A stretch of 64,000 bases of DNA from Gamsiella multidivaricata (taxonomy: Eukaryota > Mortierellomycota > Mortierellomycetes > Mortierellales > Mortierellaceae), in contig NW_026251731.1 in the NCBI RefSeq assembly GCF_025024155.1, positions 372,001 to 436,000 of the forward strand. Reading direction: 5' to 3'. The notes beneath the pieces are model-generated. The model made no database searches and had not been told where the DNA came from. It saw only the letters and a program-made list of their open reading frames with translations. Shown in pieces: positions 21,619 to 32,346 of this stretch (position 1 is the first letter of the stretch; each line of letters begins with the position of its first letter). A program made the position numbers and the translations under genes.

Positions 21619-22940
21619 ATGCATAGCCTTACACGAAGGAGATTGGCCGGGACAATAGCACTGCTCCCCTCCAGATCGAAAAAAGAACCGGACTACGACG
21701 CGACTGACGATGACAAACCAGAGATTGACGAACTGGGCAATGGCAAGCTCGGTGACAAGGAGTTGGAGGATGGGAGAGCGTGGGAAATGCCGGAGACGAA
21801 AAGGTTCGATTTGAAGCGGGTGTCATTAAATAAAAAAAGTTGTGGGATTTAAAAGTTGTAGGTTTATTTTGTTTTTATCCTTCTACGGGGTCTTTCAAAG
21901 GATTCATTTTGCTCTGTTTTCAGAAAGTGCCTTTGCATCGCTGCTTTGAGAGGGTAGCAGCGATACCAATAACAACAAAGACACAAGGATGACTTTGAAG
22001 AAGAGGGTATACTCGAGATCAAGGGCGGAAGAACTGGAAAACGACCTCTACGGAGGACAGTTGCGCCTCCGCTTTATTGGAACCCAAGGGAAACAAGGGG
22101 GGCAAAAAAGAATAGACGTCATATGGCAAGTTATCGATGACTACGGCCGAGATGAAGGAGCAAGCATCAAAGTCTTGTAGCATGGACATGGAAGCACCCC
22201 ATGACTACATAAAGGCAAAATCCACTTTTGTGTAGAAGCGTCAAGTGGCTATTGAGGCAGGATGAGCGCCACAAGGTCGGTTAAAAGTCTCCCACCGTGA
22301 AGGCGGACGGAAAGTACGCCCCTTTTCGGATTGCCTTTTCGACCGATGGCCTATGAACAGTGGATGGGATTTGATAAATCCATAGTACCGGACACTTGAC
22401 AAACGGTTCGGTCATGAGAAGGGGAGAGAGTACTACGAAGATTCAGTGGTAGTTGGAATGGACCCTAGTGAAATCATCACAGCCTCGTTTTAGTGCAATC
22501 AGGGCTCTTAATGAGAAAGTTCAGTGGAGACACTGAAGATAAAACGCGCAGCCCCGTACTCGCCGAAGCAATGTCACGTCGGAGTTTTGCAGTGAGAAAC
22601 CCCTGAAAAAGTCGTCGACGGCCGATCGTAAGGAAGAATGATATGATAGATGTGTTGTTGTAGACCATGGTTCCTGCCTCTGCCCGAGAGCCAAGTGGAC
22701 CAACCCTCCATCGAACTCCTAAACATCTCGGAGGCAAGAGCAATCCCTACCTGACAAATTATTTCTCGATCTTGTCATCTTACAAGGTCTTCTAAGTGGC
22801 ATTTATGGTTCCAAAAACTGCTCGAGAGGTGGGCCTGGGAAGGAATCAAGGAAACGCAGCACCACTCCATGAACCCATCTCGGCTTCACGAATTAAAAGT
22901 TATCAGAGAAAAGCATCGTAGGTACCTTTTTTACTTTATT
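21619..22940 (+). pseudogene. Degenerate protein-coding relic, possibly transposon-derived
   Basis: Several short open pieces in shifting frames have a protein-like make-up but are separated by stops. 21670-21835 is acidic (D-D-D-K-P-E-I-D-E-L-G) and 21989-22180 is a Lys/Arg/Glu-rich frame. Near 22793-22920 a frame reads W-H-L-W-F-Q-K-L-L-E-R-W-A-W-E-G followed by basic residues. The order is consistent with one plus-strand gene decayed by frameshifts and stops. I recognise no family with confidence; a dead transposase is a guess from the context and spacing. No intact terminal repeats were seen. Confidence 0.3.
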
Positions 22941-23036
22941 TTTATTGCTAGTTACATCAATTAAAGAAGCATCGCACAAAGCTATTTCATTTGCAGAGCT
23001 TGTATTGCCATGAAAAAATCATACATGAGTAACCTT

Positions 23037-24152
23037 CTATCGGATCTCGTCATAGCTTGGCGGCAAATCCGAAGGAACTCCTTGCGGCTGCAGTTGCGGG
23101 TACGGCATAGGTTGCGGAGGAGGAGGATGTTGATTCCATGGTGCACCACCCCCAGCCCCCGAATATGCCTGCGCCTGGGTTGGTGTCGGGATCAACGGTG
23201 GTGGCTGCACATGTGGAATCGGCGCCGGTTGAGGTATTGTTGCAGATGTCGTCGCTGAGGGCCTTGGGAAAGATGTCGTGTCAATGGTTGTTGAAGAAGA
23301 TGGAACGTATAAGGGCAATTGCTCCAGATGCTGAGGGACAGCGCCATCCAGTTCTGTAAATGAAGGAACGGAGAAATGAGGCGTGGAAAAAAAGGAAAAG
23401 AAAAAAGAAGCAAGCAAAGTTGTTAGAAAAAATGCTCCATGAGAGATGATAGGATTTATCGGTGTTTGCATGCATGGCGAGAAGGTAGAGAGAAAAGTAC
23501 CTTGACTTCTTTCACGAAGAGAGCGGTACTGAGCATCAAAGTCGTGAATATCTATATACCGACAACATGCAAAAGAGGAGGATGACGACGTAAGTACACC
23601 GTTTTCTCAGGGCCCTCTTGTGATAGTCCATCATCTTTTGAAAACTTTACCTCCACTAGTGAACGAGATAGCCAACCGCGCGGGCTGTGTCAGCCCACCT
23701 CCGGGCACGGGCATGACCACGGCCTTAAAGACCGGTGCCGAGAACCAAGACTGGACCAGCTTGCTATCCTGGATGTTTTTCACCGGTAACGAGGCTGAGC
23801 TGAAGAAGGCTGTGGGTGCAGCGCACAGATAGACAATCCTCTGGTTCGTCAACATTAATGTCCCACTCTTGGAGGTGTATGAGGCTCTGTGTATGCGATG
23901 TGTAGGGTCGTCAAGGAAGGTGTTAGCTGCTGCAATTGGGGCCGAGAAGTCCAGAGTCACCCATATATGCATAGGGTTGCGCGCAGGAAAGAGACGAGGG
24001 GAACAAGGAAGTGCTTACCCAGCACCTGGATATCCTCCGTTGGAACAGTCGAGCTCGAACTTCACGCCCAGTTGGCGCAAAAAGATCGTCTCGTTCTGAA
24101 GAGGGACGATGTCCTTCGTGTCGGGGGTGAGCATGACCCAGTTGACAGACAT
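23037..24152 (-). CDS. WBP2-like GRAM-domain protein with C-terminal PPxY motif (245 aa)
   Basis: Minus-strand exons 24152-24019, 23886-23651, 23551-23501 and 23353-23037. Residues 1-125 match the WBP2 GRAM pattern: M-S-V-N-W-V-M-L start, N-E-T-I, then S-G-T-L-M-L-T-N-Q-R-I-V-Y, then P-G-G-G...S-F-T-S-G-G. The second half is rich in Pro/Gln/Thr and ends in PPSY (238-241) followed by D-E-I-R. Family knowledge: the PPxY tail binds WW domains, for example of Nedd4/Rsp5-type ubiquitin ligases, and the GRAM domain binds membranes or partner proteins. The gene is divergent from Mad2 with 372 bp between the start codons. Confidence 0.88.
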
Positions 24153-24524
24153 GGCGGAATTGGGAAAGAGAACGTGTTCCTTCTGTATTGGGGCGCTGTA
24201 GTTGTTGGCTGAACTGTTGTTGATGCGGAAAATGAGGAAGAGTTGGGAGGGAATGCACAGTTTGGATGTTGACGCGCAGAGAGAAGGGTCTCACACGTTC
24301 TTCTGTCCATCCTGGTCTACTCTTGCGCCCAATGGATGAAACCAGTCATCCTTGCGGGGCGTTGAGATGCGTGAACGCTATTTCTATTCCACCATCGAAA
24401 CCGCAACGCGTTCGACATCTCCTCAAACAAACGCTCTTTCGATTCGATCATCCAGAGGACTAATTACAGGGAACAAACAGTAACGCCAGGACACACCTAA
24501 TCTCATACACACAGGATCGACATT
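24153..24524. promoter_or_regulatory. Bidirectional promoter region between WBP2-like gene and MAD2
   Basis: The 372-bp gap between two divergent start codons must carry both promoters. No TATA element or repeat stands out. The frames within it are open by chance and lack family similarity. Confidence 0.5.
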
Positions 24525-26022
24525 ATGATGCAGCAACAGCAGTTGGCGCCCAGTACCCGTAGCCACATCACCCTTCGGGGGTCCACCAAGATCATCGTCG
24601 AGTTCTTTGGTGAGTTGAACCCCTGTCTCTACGACGGTCTTCCTTGTCTCGGAAACTCATAGTATTTGTGGACCTGGAGGACATTGTGATCGCATAGCGG
24701 ATTTCTACTGACACTGCTTTGTTGCCCTTTGTCGACTTTAGAATATTGCATTAATAGGTAACGCTGCTGACCGGCATCATTTTTTGACATCGGCAATACA
24801 AAGGATACGATAGAGGCAGGATGACAAACACGAAGGAAAATACCAGGACCGTGGACAGAAAAACCAAGCGTCAGGATGAATGAACAAACCCTTCGCGCCA
24901 AAAAGCAATAGAACCAGTTCCGATCCGACGCAGCACCATCACCATCACCATCACCATCAGCAGCATCGCAGCTGGCCTCTTTTCCTTTTACAACGATATG
25001 CTCACCCACCCCACCCTTTTTTTCCTCTGCACATTTGCGTTTGTCACCCGCATTGTCTAGTCTACTCTTCCAGCGAGGTCTTTATGCGCCAGAGTATTTT
25101 AAGATGACCAAGAAATATGGCCTCAATATGCTCGTCACAACCGACCCCGCGATTAAGAACCATATGCGACTGATCCTGAAGCAGGTCGAAGGTAAAGAGA
25201 CGCTTTATACACTTTTCGACATTGGGCACATTGTTTTCGACTCGTGCTTGGATGCGGACAAAATTATGTTTCTCACCAAATGATCTCTTTCCTTTGTAAT
25301 TTCTCTTCATTTATTTATTTATTGAAAAAAAAAAAAAAAAAAAAATAGCGTGGCTAATGGCCTGCAAGGTTGAGAAGCTGATCTTGGCCATCAAGTCCAA
25401 GGAAACAATGGCGGTTCTCGAGCGCTGGCAGTTCGATATTCAGAACACAAAGGATCACACCTCTGCAACATCATCATCATCAGCAGCATCTTCGTCCCCA
25501 TTCTCATATTCAAGTCAATATCACAAGGAGAATATGGGCTACTCAGAAAGCAGTAGCAATATTGGCGATGGCATGGGAACAAACGCTTCTTCTTTATCAT
25601 CATCATCATCATCATCATCATCACCACCGAAGCAGAAGCCTGAGAAGACTGAGAAGGAAATCCAGTCAGAGATCCAGGCCATTCTGCGACAGATCACTGC
25701 CAGCGTCACTTTCCTGCCAATGCTCGACGAAAAATGTAAGCGGCGCACATCCGTAGCATTTCAGCAGAAATATTGTTACGACAGGTTCTCTTCATCCTCA
25801 TTAACGAAACGAGGTTTTTTTTTCCTTCTTTTCCTTTTTTTCTTCCAAGGTACGTGGACAATCCTGTGCCAGACTGAAAAGGACGCAGAGGTGCCGGCAA
25901 CCTGGAGCGACGCAGACCCACATTTAATCCACAATGCAGAGCAAGTCAAATTGAGATCCTTCAGCACAAACCTCCATAAAATCGATGCTCTGGTCGCTTA
26001 CCGCCTCCAGGACGATCTCTAA
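24525..26022 (+). CDS. MAD2: Spindle assembly checkpoint protein Mad2 (263 aa)
   Basis: Exons 24525-24609, 24742-24757 (16 nt), 25061-25191, 25349-25735 and 25850-26022. The HORMA fold is clear throughout: I-T-L-R-G-S-T-K-I-I-V-E-F-F, Y-G-L-N-M-L-V-T-T-D, V-L-E-R-W-Q-F-D-I and R-Q-I-T-A-S-V-T-F-L-P. The C-terminal safety-belt segment reads L-R-S-F-S-T-N-L-H-K-I. Mad2 converts between open and closed forms on Mad1 or Cdc20 and inhibits the anaphase-promoting complex at unattached kinetochores. The protein is about 60 residues longer than usual because of a Ser-rich insert at about 111-170, where other Mad2 proteins have a short loop. The 16-nt exon is required to restore the conserved E-Y-C-I-N-S-L-L segment. 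Exon 4 begins after a 21-A run. Confidence 0.95.
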
Positions 26023-26240
26023 ATCACTCATTCGCTCACTCTGTTTGTTTGTCCGTTCCTTAACTGACCTTATTTAACGACGCAAACCCTTTAAAATAAA
26101 TAAAAACAAGAGCATCCCTGCATCAATCAATTGCTTGAAATGAAGGAGAAACACTTTCGCATTTTATTTTTTTATTTTATTTCTCGAACAATGTGATGGT
26201 TAATCGGCTTTGAAGAAACACGCTATCAAGTATTTCTGGT

Positions 26241-29200
26241 TCAGTCTGCGAACATGCCAACATCCTCTCGCTCGTCCATACCCATGCCCTCATCTTCCTC
26301 TTCGTTATCATCAACATCATCATCGCCAGTGCCGAGTAAACCCTTGAGGTTAAGCCGTCCATAGTCGCCGACAGATTCCTTGCCCAGCGTATACCGTAGC
26401 CCCGGCCACGAGGTCACACGCTTGTTCCGTCTATTGGATCCGACCGAGTATTCTGCTGCAGCTTCACTTGGGTTGAATCCGGCACCAAACGCCTGCATTC
26501 TCGCATTGACAGTGCTTTCGCTGTCCTCTGACAACAATCCTGAGATACCCGTATTCCGAGTGCCCCGGCCATTCGTCTTATTGTCCAGCTTTCCTTTGAT
26601 ATCAGCACGGCACTGGGCAATCAGCTGCTCGATTTTCATACGATTCGCAATCATATGCAGCTTCGGGAACGTCTGTCGCTCGCCCACTGTAAGACAGTGC
26701 TGGAGACGGTTCTCGTCTGGATCTGTGAGCAGCTGGAGCCAATCCGAAATACCAGACTTGGGCTATAAATTTACACAGGCAAAAAAAAAAAAAAAAAGGC
26801 ATCCTAGCGTTAGTAGGATGAACAGGGAGCTTCTATAGCGAGTTATTGTATCATCAGACCTTGCGAAGCACACTTACAAGGATGGTAACATGTCCATCGA
26901 ACTTCTGCAGCCATATCCATGACCAGTCTTGGTTCATAAACTTGGGCAACAGCTCCAGATCGCGAAGAACTTTGAGCCACTTTGACAAGTCCAGTTTTAG
27001 GAACTGCTCAATGGATGCAGCCAGAAATCCTCCACGCCAGCCCTCGCCAGACAGATGACTCACAGGTCGACCGACACTGCCTCTGGCGGCGTAAAAGAAC
27101 AGATGAATATGGGGGTTGACCTGGGACACGATCGTGTAGTTGACGTTGAAGTGGGTATGCAAGGCCTAATCATGGAGCAGAGGGTCAGGGTTAAATAAAC
27201 TGAATCACAATAAAGAGCGGGGGGTTTTTTTACCAGAGATGCTGCTCGCCTTACCTGAAGAGGAATATCAGCACGAAGAGAACCATCCTTGTATCCTCGT
27301 CCTCCGTAGCTAAACGGAACCAATGATCCATCCGCTCGTTTGCGCATCAACACCACAGGGTTCAGAATTCCGGGAATGGCAGCACTAGCGATAACTATTC
27401 AATATCACATAAATACCGTTGATTAGTACACTATTGGCGAATAAGATAGCGGAATGATGCAGCCATAAGATCGAGCAGTCTGCTTACCTGCGGACCAAAT
27501 AACACAGTCCGGAGTTGTAAGGTAATTCAGCAGCTTTGGTGGAGAGTGAGGGTCGTATGGGATGACAGAGATGTTGAGGATGCGTCCTGTGCGCTCATAT
27601 GCCTCCGCAAACGTCAATCCTCCCCTGGTGACCCATTGCATCTTCCGTGCCCAATCCTCTGAATCAAACCGTGCACCCTTCTTAAGCAATCGAGGGAGCC
27701 AGGTCTATAATATTCAATGAACGATACCCTTGTTAGACATGTTGTTTTCACAAGCAATGATTTCCATGTGCGTCTCGGCAAGGTCCAAGAATACATACAA
27801 AGATGTTATCAGCACAGGCTGTGAACTTGTGGGACAACTCAGGGACCAAGACTTCGTTTAGTTCCTTGTCAGTGCGACAGCATACCAAGGCGGCTGTTAA
27901 TAGACATGGAGAGATAACGAAAAAAGAGCAATGAGCATAGTGCGTTATTAGTAATTTGAATTACTGACTTGGGGGTAATTCGAAAGTCAGCTTGATCATA
28001 ACGTGAGCCTTACCCAACAAGGCCCCAGCACTTGTTCCAGTGATGACAGTTGGCAAGACTCCTGCTTGGAGAAGGGCCCGTACGACACCCAAATGGTAGT
28101 ATCCGAATCCTGCTCCTCCTGAAAGACAGAGTGCTGTCCTTCCATAGTTCTTGTAGATGCTCTTCAAGAAGACCCGCTTCTCCTCGTCTGTCAGCTGCTT
28201 CGACTCGCTCACTGCCTGTAGTGATGCGGCCACTATCATATTCCAACATCGAAGACAATTGTCAGTATCCATGATGATGTCGGGCACAAAATCGGGCTGC
28301 AACTTGTTAACTTTGTCGCAGCCAACATACCTTCTTGAACATACTCCTCGATGGGCTTCTTTGTGCCATGATAGGTCTGCGAGTAAAGTCGTGCATTTTC
28401 AACGCCACCAAAGTTGGGCTTGACCACACCCTGTAAAGTATCCTTAAGCTCCTCGATCCTGTTGGCTTCGCGAGCACGATAAAGGTTCTTGTTGACCTTG
28501 GAGAGTAGATGATAGTCATAGTATCCAAAGTCTGGGTCGTTCTTCCATTCGTCCTTCTTCATATAGGTGTCGAGTTTTTGGGCAGCATCCTTCCATTCGC
28601 CATATGTCGATGCGTTCCTGAGATCCTTGCGAAGGCGATTCCTCCGTCCACGCCTATAAAATTTCATTCCCAAAGACATATCCTCCTGTTAGCGACTAAA
28701 TTGTTGTTTTCTCTCAATAAAGCTGATATTTCTCCTGGTGAAAAGAGTGTAGAAAGATAACTTGCCATGTAACAAAGTACTCCCAGAAGTTTACGATCTG
28801 TCGGACGCAGACATAGATCCACATCTCCACAGCGATGATGCTAAAGATCAAGACCTACGTAAATGCAACGGTTTTAGTACAGCCAAACAGATCAATTGTA
28901 AAGAGAGAGAAAAGGGAGGGGGGAGCACGGATGCACGCAATCAGCGACTGATCTGAACAAGTGACATACCATGAGGGGTATTCTGAGAAGAGTGTAACTG
29001 TAACCGTTATACTGCTTCGGTGATTTGCGACTTCGTGCGCGCTTTGGAGGTGCTTGTTGGACGGGAATGAAGTCTGTTACGGCCGAGATGAGTTCTGCAC
29101 CCGATTCGCTGTGGGCGTTTTCTTCAATGGCTCTTCGAAAGGCATCGATATGTTCTTCGTTCGCGAAAGACTTGTCGAATTCGGGGATGTTGTCGTCGGA

Positions 29201-29389
29201 CTGGTGAGTGGGGCTAGGTGCCCTGGACGAGTGGTTACTGGAGTCTGAATGTGATGTTTCGTGGTGTTCATGATGCTCCTCGTCGTAGGGATGTATGGCG
29301 CCGCTGCCTGGGGATGCATGGGTCTTTTTCTTGCTTGGAGTCGTCTTTCGAGTCCTGCCATTCGACCCTGGGACGGTTGAGGCAGCCAT
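26241..29389 (-). CDS. Patatin-type triacylglycerol lipase, TGL3/4/5-SDP1 type (782 aa)
   Basis: Nine minus-strand exons: 29389-28970, 28854-28762, 28685-28331, 28232-28014, 27893-27799, 27704-27488, 27394-27255, 27165-26878 and 26762-26241. A polar N terminus is followed by a hydrophobic segment (about 141-165) and a DUF3336 region. The patatin domain then has oxyanion G-G-A-G-F-G (328-333), nucleophile elbow GTSAG with Ser357, and catalytic Asp503 in D-G-S. The tail is acidic. Family knowledge: these enzymes hydrolyse stored triacylglycerol on lipid droplets, with acyltransferase side activity in yeast. This fits the monoglyceride lipase and acyl-CoA oxidase elsewhere in the window. The exon 2 donor (gttatc) is weak but is the only frame-consistent choice found. 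Confidence 0.92.
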
Positions 29390-30662
29390 GGTTGGGAGAG
29401 ATGTAGAAAGAAAGGTTGCTTGTGAGAGTATGTAGAGAGAAAGCGAGTTGGAGGGGACGATGGGTGGCGGTGGTGGTTGAAAGGTGAAAGCGAAGTTGAT
29501 GAATGTGAATGGTGAATGAATGGGGTAAAAAGGAATACCGAGACAGCCTTTTATGACAGCAGTCAAGCAGAGCAGCCAACACTAAGAAGGTTTCAATTTG
29601 ATAATATGTATGACATACTGATATACGGAATTCATATGAACACCATAGGCATCACATCAGCCGCCAGCCAGGACACATGTTCCCAGCGCTACCCCATCGA
29701 ACGCGGTCGCAGCACCCCATGGGCGGATCGCCATAAACAGCATGCAGCTCCAAGAGAGCAAGCCCTTGGCCGGCCCTTCTGCCTCTCCCTCAACACACAC
29801 CCCCAAACCCCATCCCACCCCACCCCACTCCAATGGGATACACAATGCACAGACAGTGCAGCGCTATGCTGCACAGTCCTTTTTCATGCACAAAGTGAAC
29901 ATCCCGCTCTCATTCTCTTACTTTCGGTGTTCTCTTTCGATCGCTTTCATTTCCTTGGGGCTGCCTCGATCGCCCGAAGAGGGGAGCAAACAGACAGACA
30001 TGCAGGCAGGCGCAGGCAGTACCCACTATGATCACCCAGCCTTGCTCGTGTCCGCCGACAACCGATGCTTCTGTTCACTTCAAAGTGACCCAACGTTTGT
30101 TGCATTGACCAAAATAAGGATCGTCAGATAAAGTTTTGAGGGTCTCGCAAATAAATGAACAAGTCAAGCAATCCATCATTTGCTCCTTCAAAGGGGAACA
30201 CCGGGCTACTGTCGAGCGATACAATGCCTATCCATTTCTGTAAGCGATCTTGTGTATCTCTATAAAGTCCTTTTGTTCTTCAAGTGGGTCGTAACGAGAA
30301 CTAGGGTCTCGATCTACACTCACGCGCAAGTAGAACGATGATGCAATGGCTAATTGCTCTGACTATAGTCTATCAATAAAAGTGATGACGACCCTACTAC
30401 TTATACACGAGTGCGATCTAGACTGATGCATACAAGCATGGTTTTATTTTATTTTATTTTATTTTCTTAATATTGAAGTTAGTTGAATAGTATAATTTTA
30501 ATAGGTAGGCGGAAATAAAAAGGGATGAGATAGGGACTTTGACAAGATAGGACAGGGTGTTTGCAAAAAAAACCAGCAAAAACGATTCAAATGAACGAAT
30601 AAATGGGATATGCGTGTCTCCTGCGGGGGTAAACGGGTCTTTCTCTCGGTCGGCCAGGGTTC
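29390..30662. other. Intergenic, no supported gene
   Basis: This spacer contains the TGL-type gene's promoter side and the 3' flank of the G-beta gene. A C/A-rich stretch (29790-29835) and a (TTTTA)n microsatellite (about 30440-30466) are the only structures noted. Short open frames here lack introns, family motifs and codon bias. Confidence 0.5.
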
Positions 30663-32346
30663 TTACGACCACACCTAAAAAAGTGATTCAGAACATCAAA
30701 GACATGGATCAGCATTGACTATACACTACTGCCGACCATTTTTTTTTTTTTTTTTTTAAAAAAAAAATAAAAAAAAACCAACATACCTTCAGTGTCGTGT
30801 CCCAACTTCCTGTGCACATTGCCATACCATCACTTGCCACACCCAGACAACTGACGCGGTTGTCGTGTCCCATCAGCACGCCCACACGTTCTCCTCTGAG
30901 AGTATCCCAGACGTTGCAGTTAAAGTCGTCGTATCCAGAGAACAGCAAGCGACCCGAAATCGAAAATGCAACAGAGGTGATACCACAGAGAATATTGTCG
31001 TGCGTGTAAATGTTCATTTCCCGATCCGCGCGAAGATCAAAAAGTCGGCAAGAAGCATCATCCGATCCAGTGGCGAATGCATCGCCGCTTGGGAAGAACC
31101 TAGGAAAAAAAAAAAAAAAAAAAAAAAGGAAAGGAAAGGAGGAGCGGAATTGAACAAGATCGTCAATACCATGTAAGCGATTCCCTATATCCATCCATCG
31201 ATTCATTCGTCCATTCCTTTATACAGCTTCAGAGATACATACTGGACAGCATTGATGTCTGATTCGTGACCGGTGAACGTCTGGACACACCGTGCAGTTC
31301 TGATGTCCCAGATCTTTGACGTGGCATCGCAGGCTCCTGTGACAAATATGCGTTGGTCTGGGGATATAGACAAGCTGCAGGTTCATTCGTAATGAAATGA
31401 AATATAAAAAAAAAAAGAAAGAAGAGAAAAAAAATCAGTGAGCATTTGACATTTGGATAGAGGGAACGAACGATACTTCCCTGTTGTGAGGTAAGCAAAG
31501 TCGATAGCTATGAAGCATGATGCGGGTACAGGGGTCGCATCACCCTCCCTTGCTCTGCGCCCACCTCAAATGCACCCATGTATCAGTCAAGCCTAGCGAA
31601 GGGATGGTACATACCTCATGACATCTCCAGTATGGTCATTGAACTCCATCAATTTGATGCCCGCATCCAGATCCCACAGCATACAGCTCATATCACCACT
31701 GGAGGTCAAAATCTGGCGGTCGTTGAGGAATCGGCAGCAAGAGAGATAGCCCGAGTGCGCGCTCAATTCCCTGGCAACCTTGACGGACCCTTCTCTTGTT
31801 CGCAGATTGTAGACGGAACACATATTGTCAAGACCACCGCAAGCAACAAAATTGCCAGTAGGCGCGTAAGCGCAGGTCATGACCCAGGACGAGCGCAGGG
31901 GGATGGCGTAGACCTTGTTGGTCGTATATGCGTCCCAGACAATCAGCTTGCCGTCCTGAGAAGCCGAGACCAGATGCCGCTTATCGGTGGCCCAGTGCAT
32001 AGCATAGATCTTGGCCAAATGGCCCTTGAGGACCCTGCGAATCCTCATTCCAATGCGGGTCAAGGGCTCTAGTTCCTGAGACATCGACTTCACTGCAGTA
32101 TCCAATCGTTGTTGTTATTGTCGCCGTCGTATATGTAATATGCGAAAGTGTGAGTTAGAGACAGGAGCCTGGATGACAAACCAATGCAACAATATCGAGA
32201 ACATCCACTTCTAAAACGTTTCCTGTTCAATAATAGACCTTACATGAAGTGTCGTTCAGAGCCGACTTCTTCTCTCTGATCTTATCCTTGAGGAATTCGG
32301 CCTCCTTCCGCGCATTGGCGATGCGCTCCGCCATATCGGAACTCAT
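30663..32346 (-). CDS. Heterotrimeric G-protein beta subunit (345 aa)
   Basis: Minus-strand exons 32346-32244, 32092-31615, 31374-31243, 31099-30787 and a 12-nt last exon 30674-30663 (V-W-S-stop). The N-terminal helix ([12 protein letters not shown]) forms the coiled coil with G-gamma. Seven WD40 blades follow, starting with [16 protein letters not shown] and ending in [11 protein letters not shown]. Length and pattern match G-beta 1-4/Sfa1-type proteins of about 340 residues. It tethers G-alpha to the plasma membrane and signals in pheromone, nutrient or morphogenesis pathways. Homopolymer A/T runs occupy two introns (31110-31126; 30739-30757). Confidence 0.95.
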
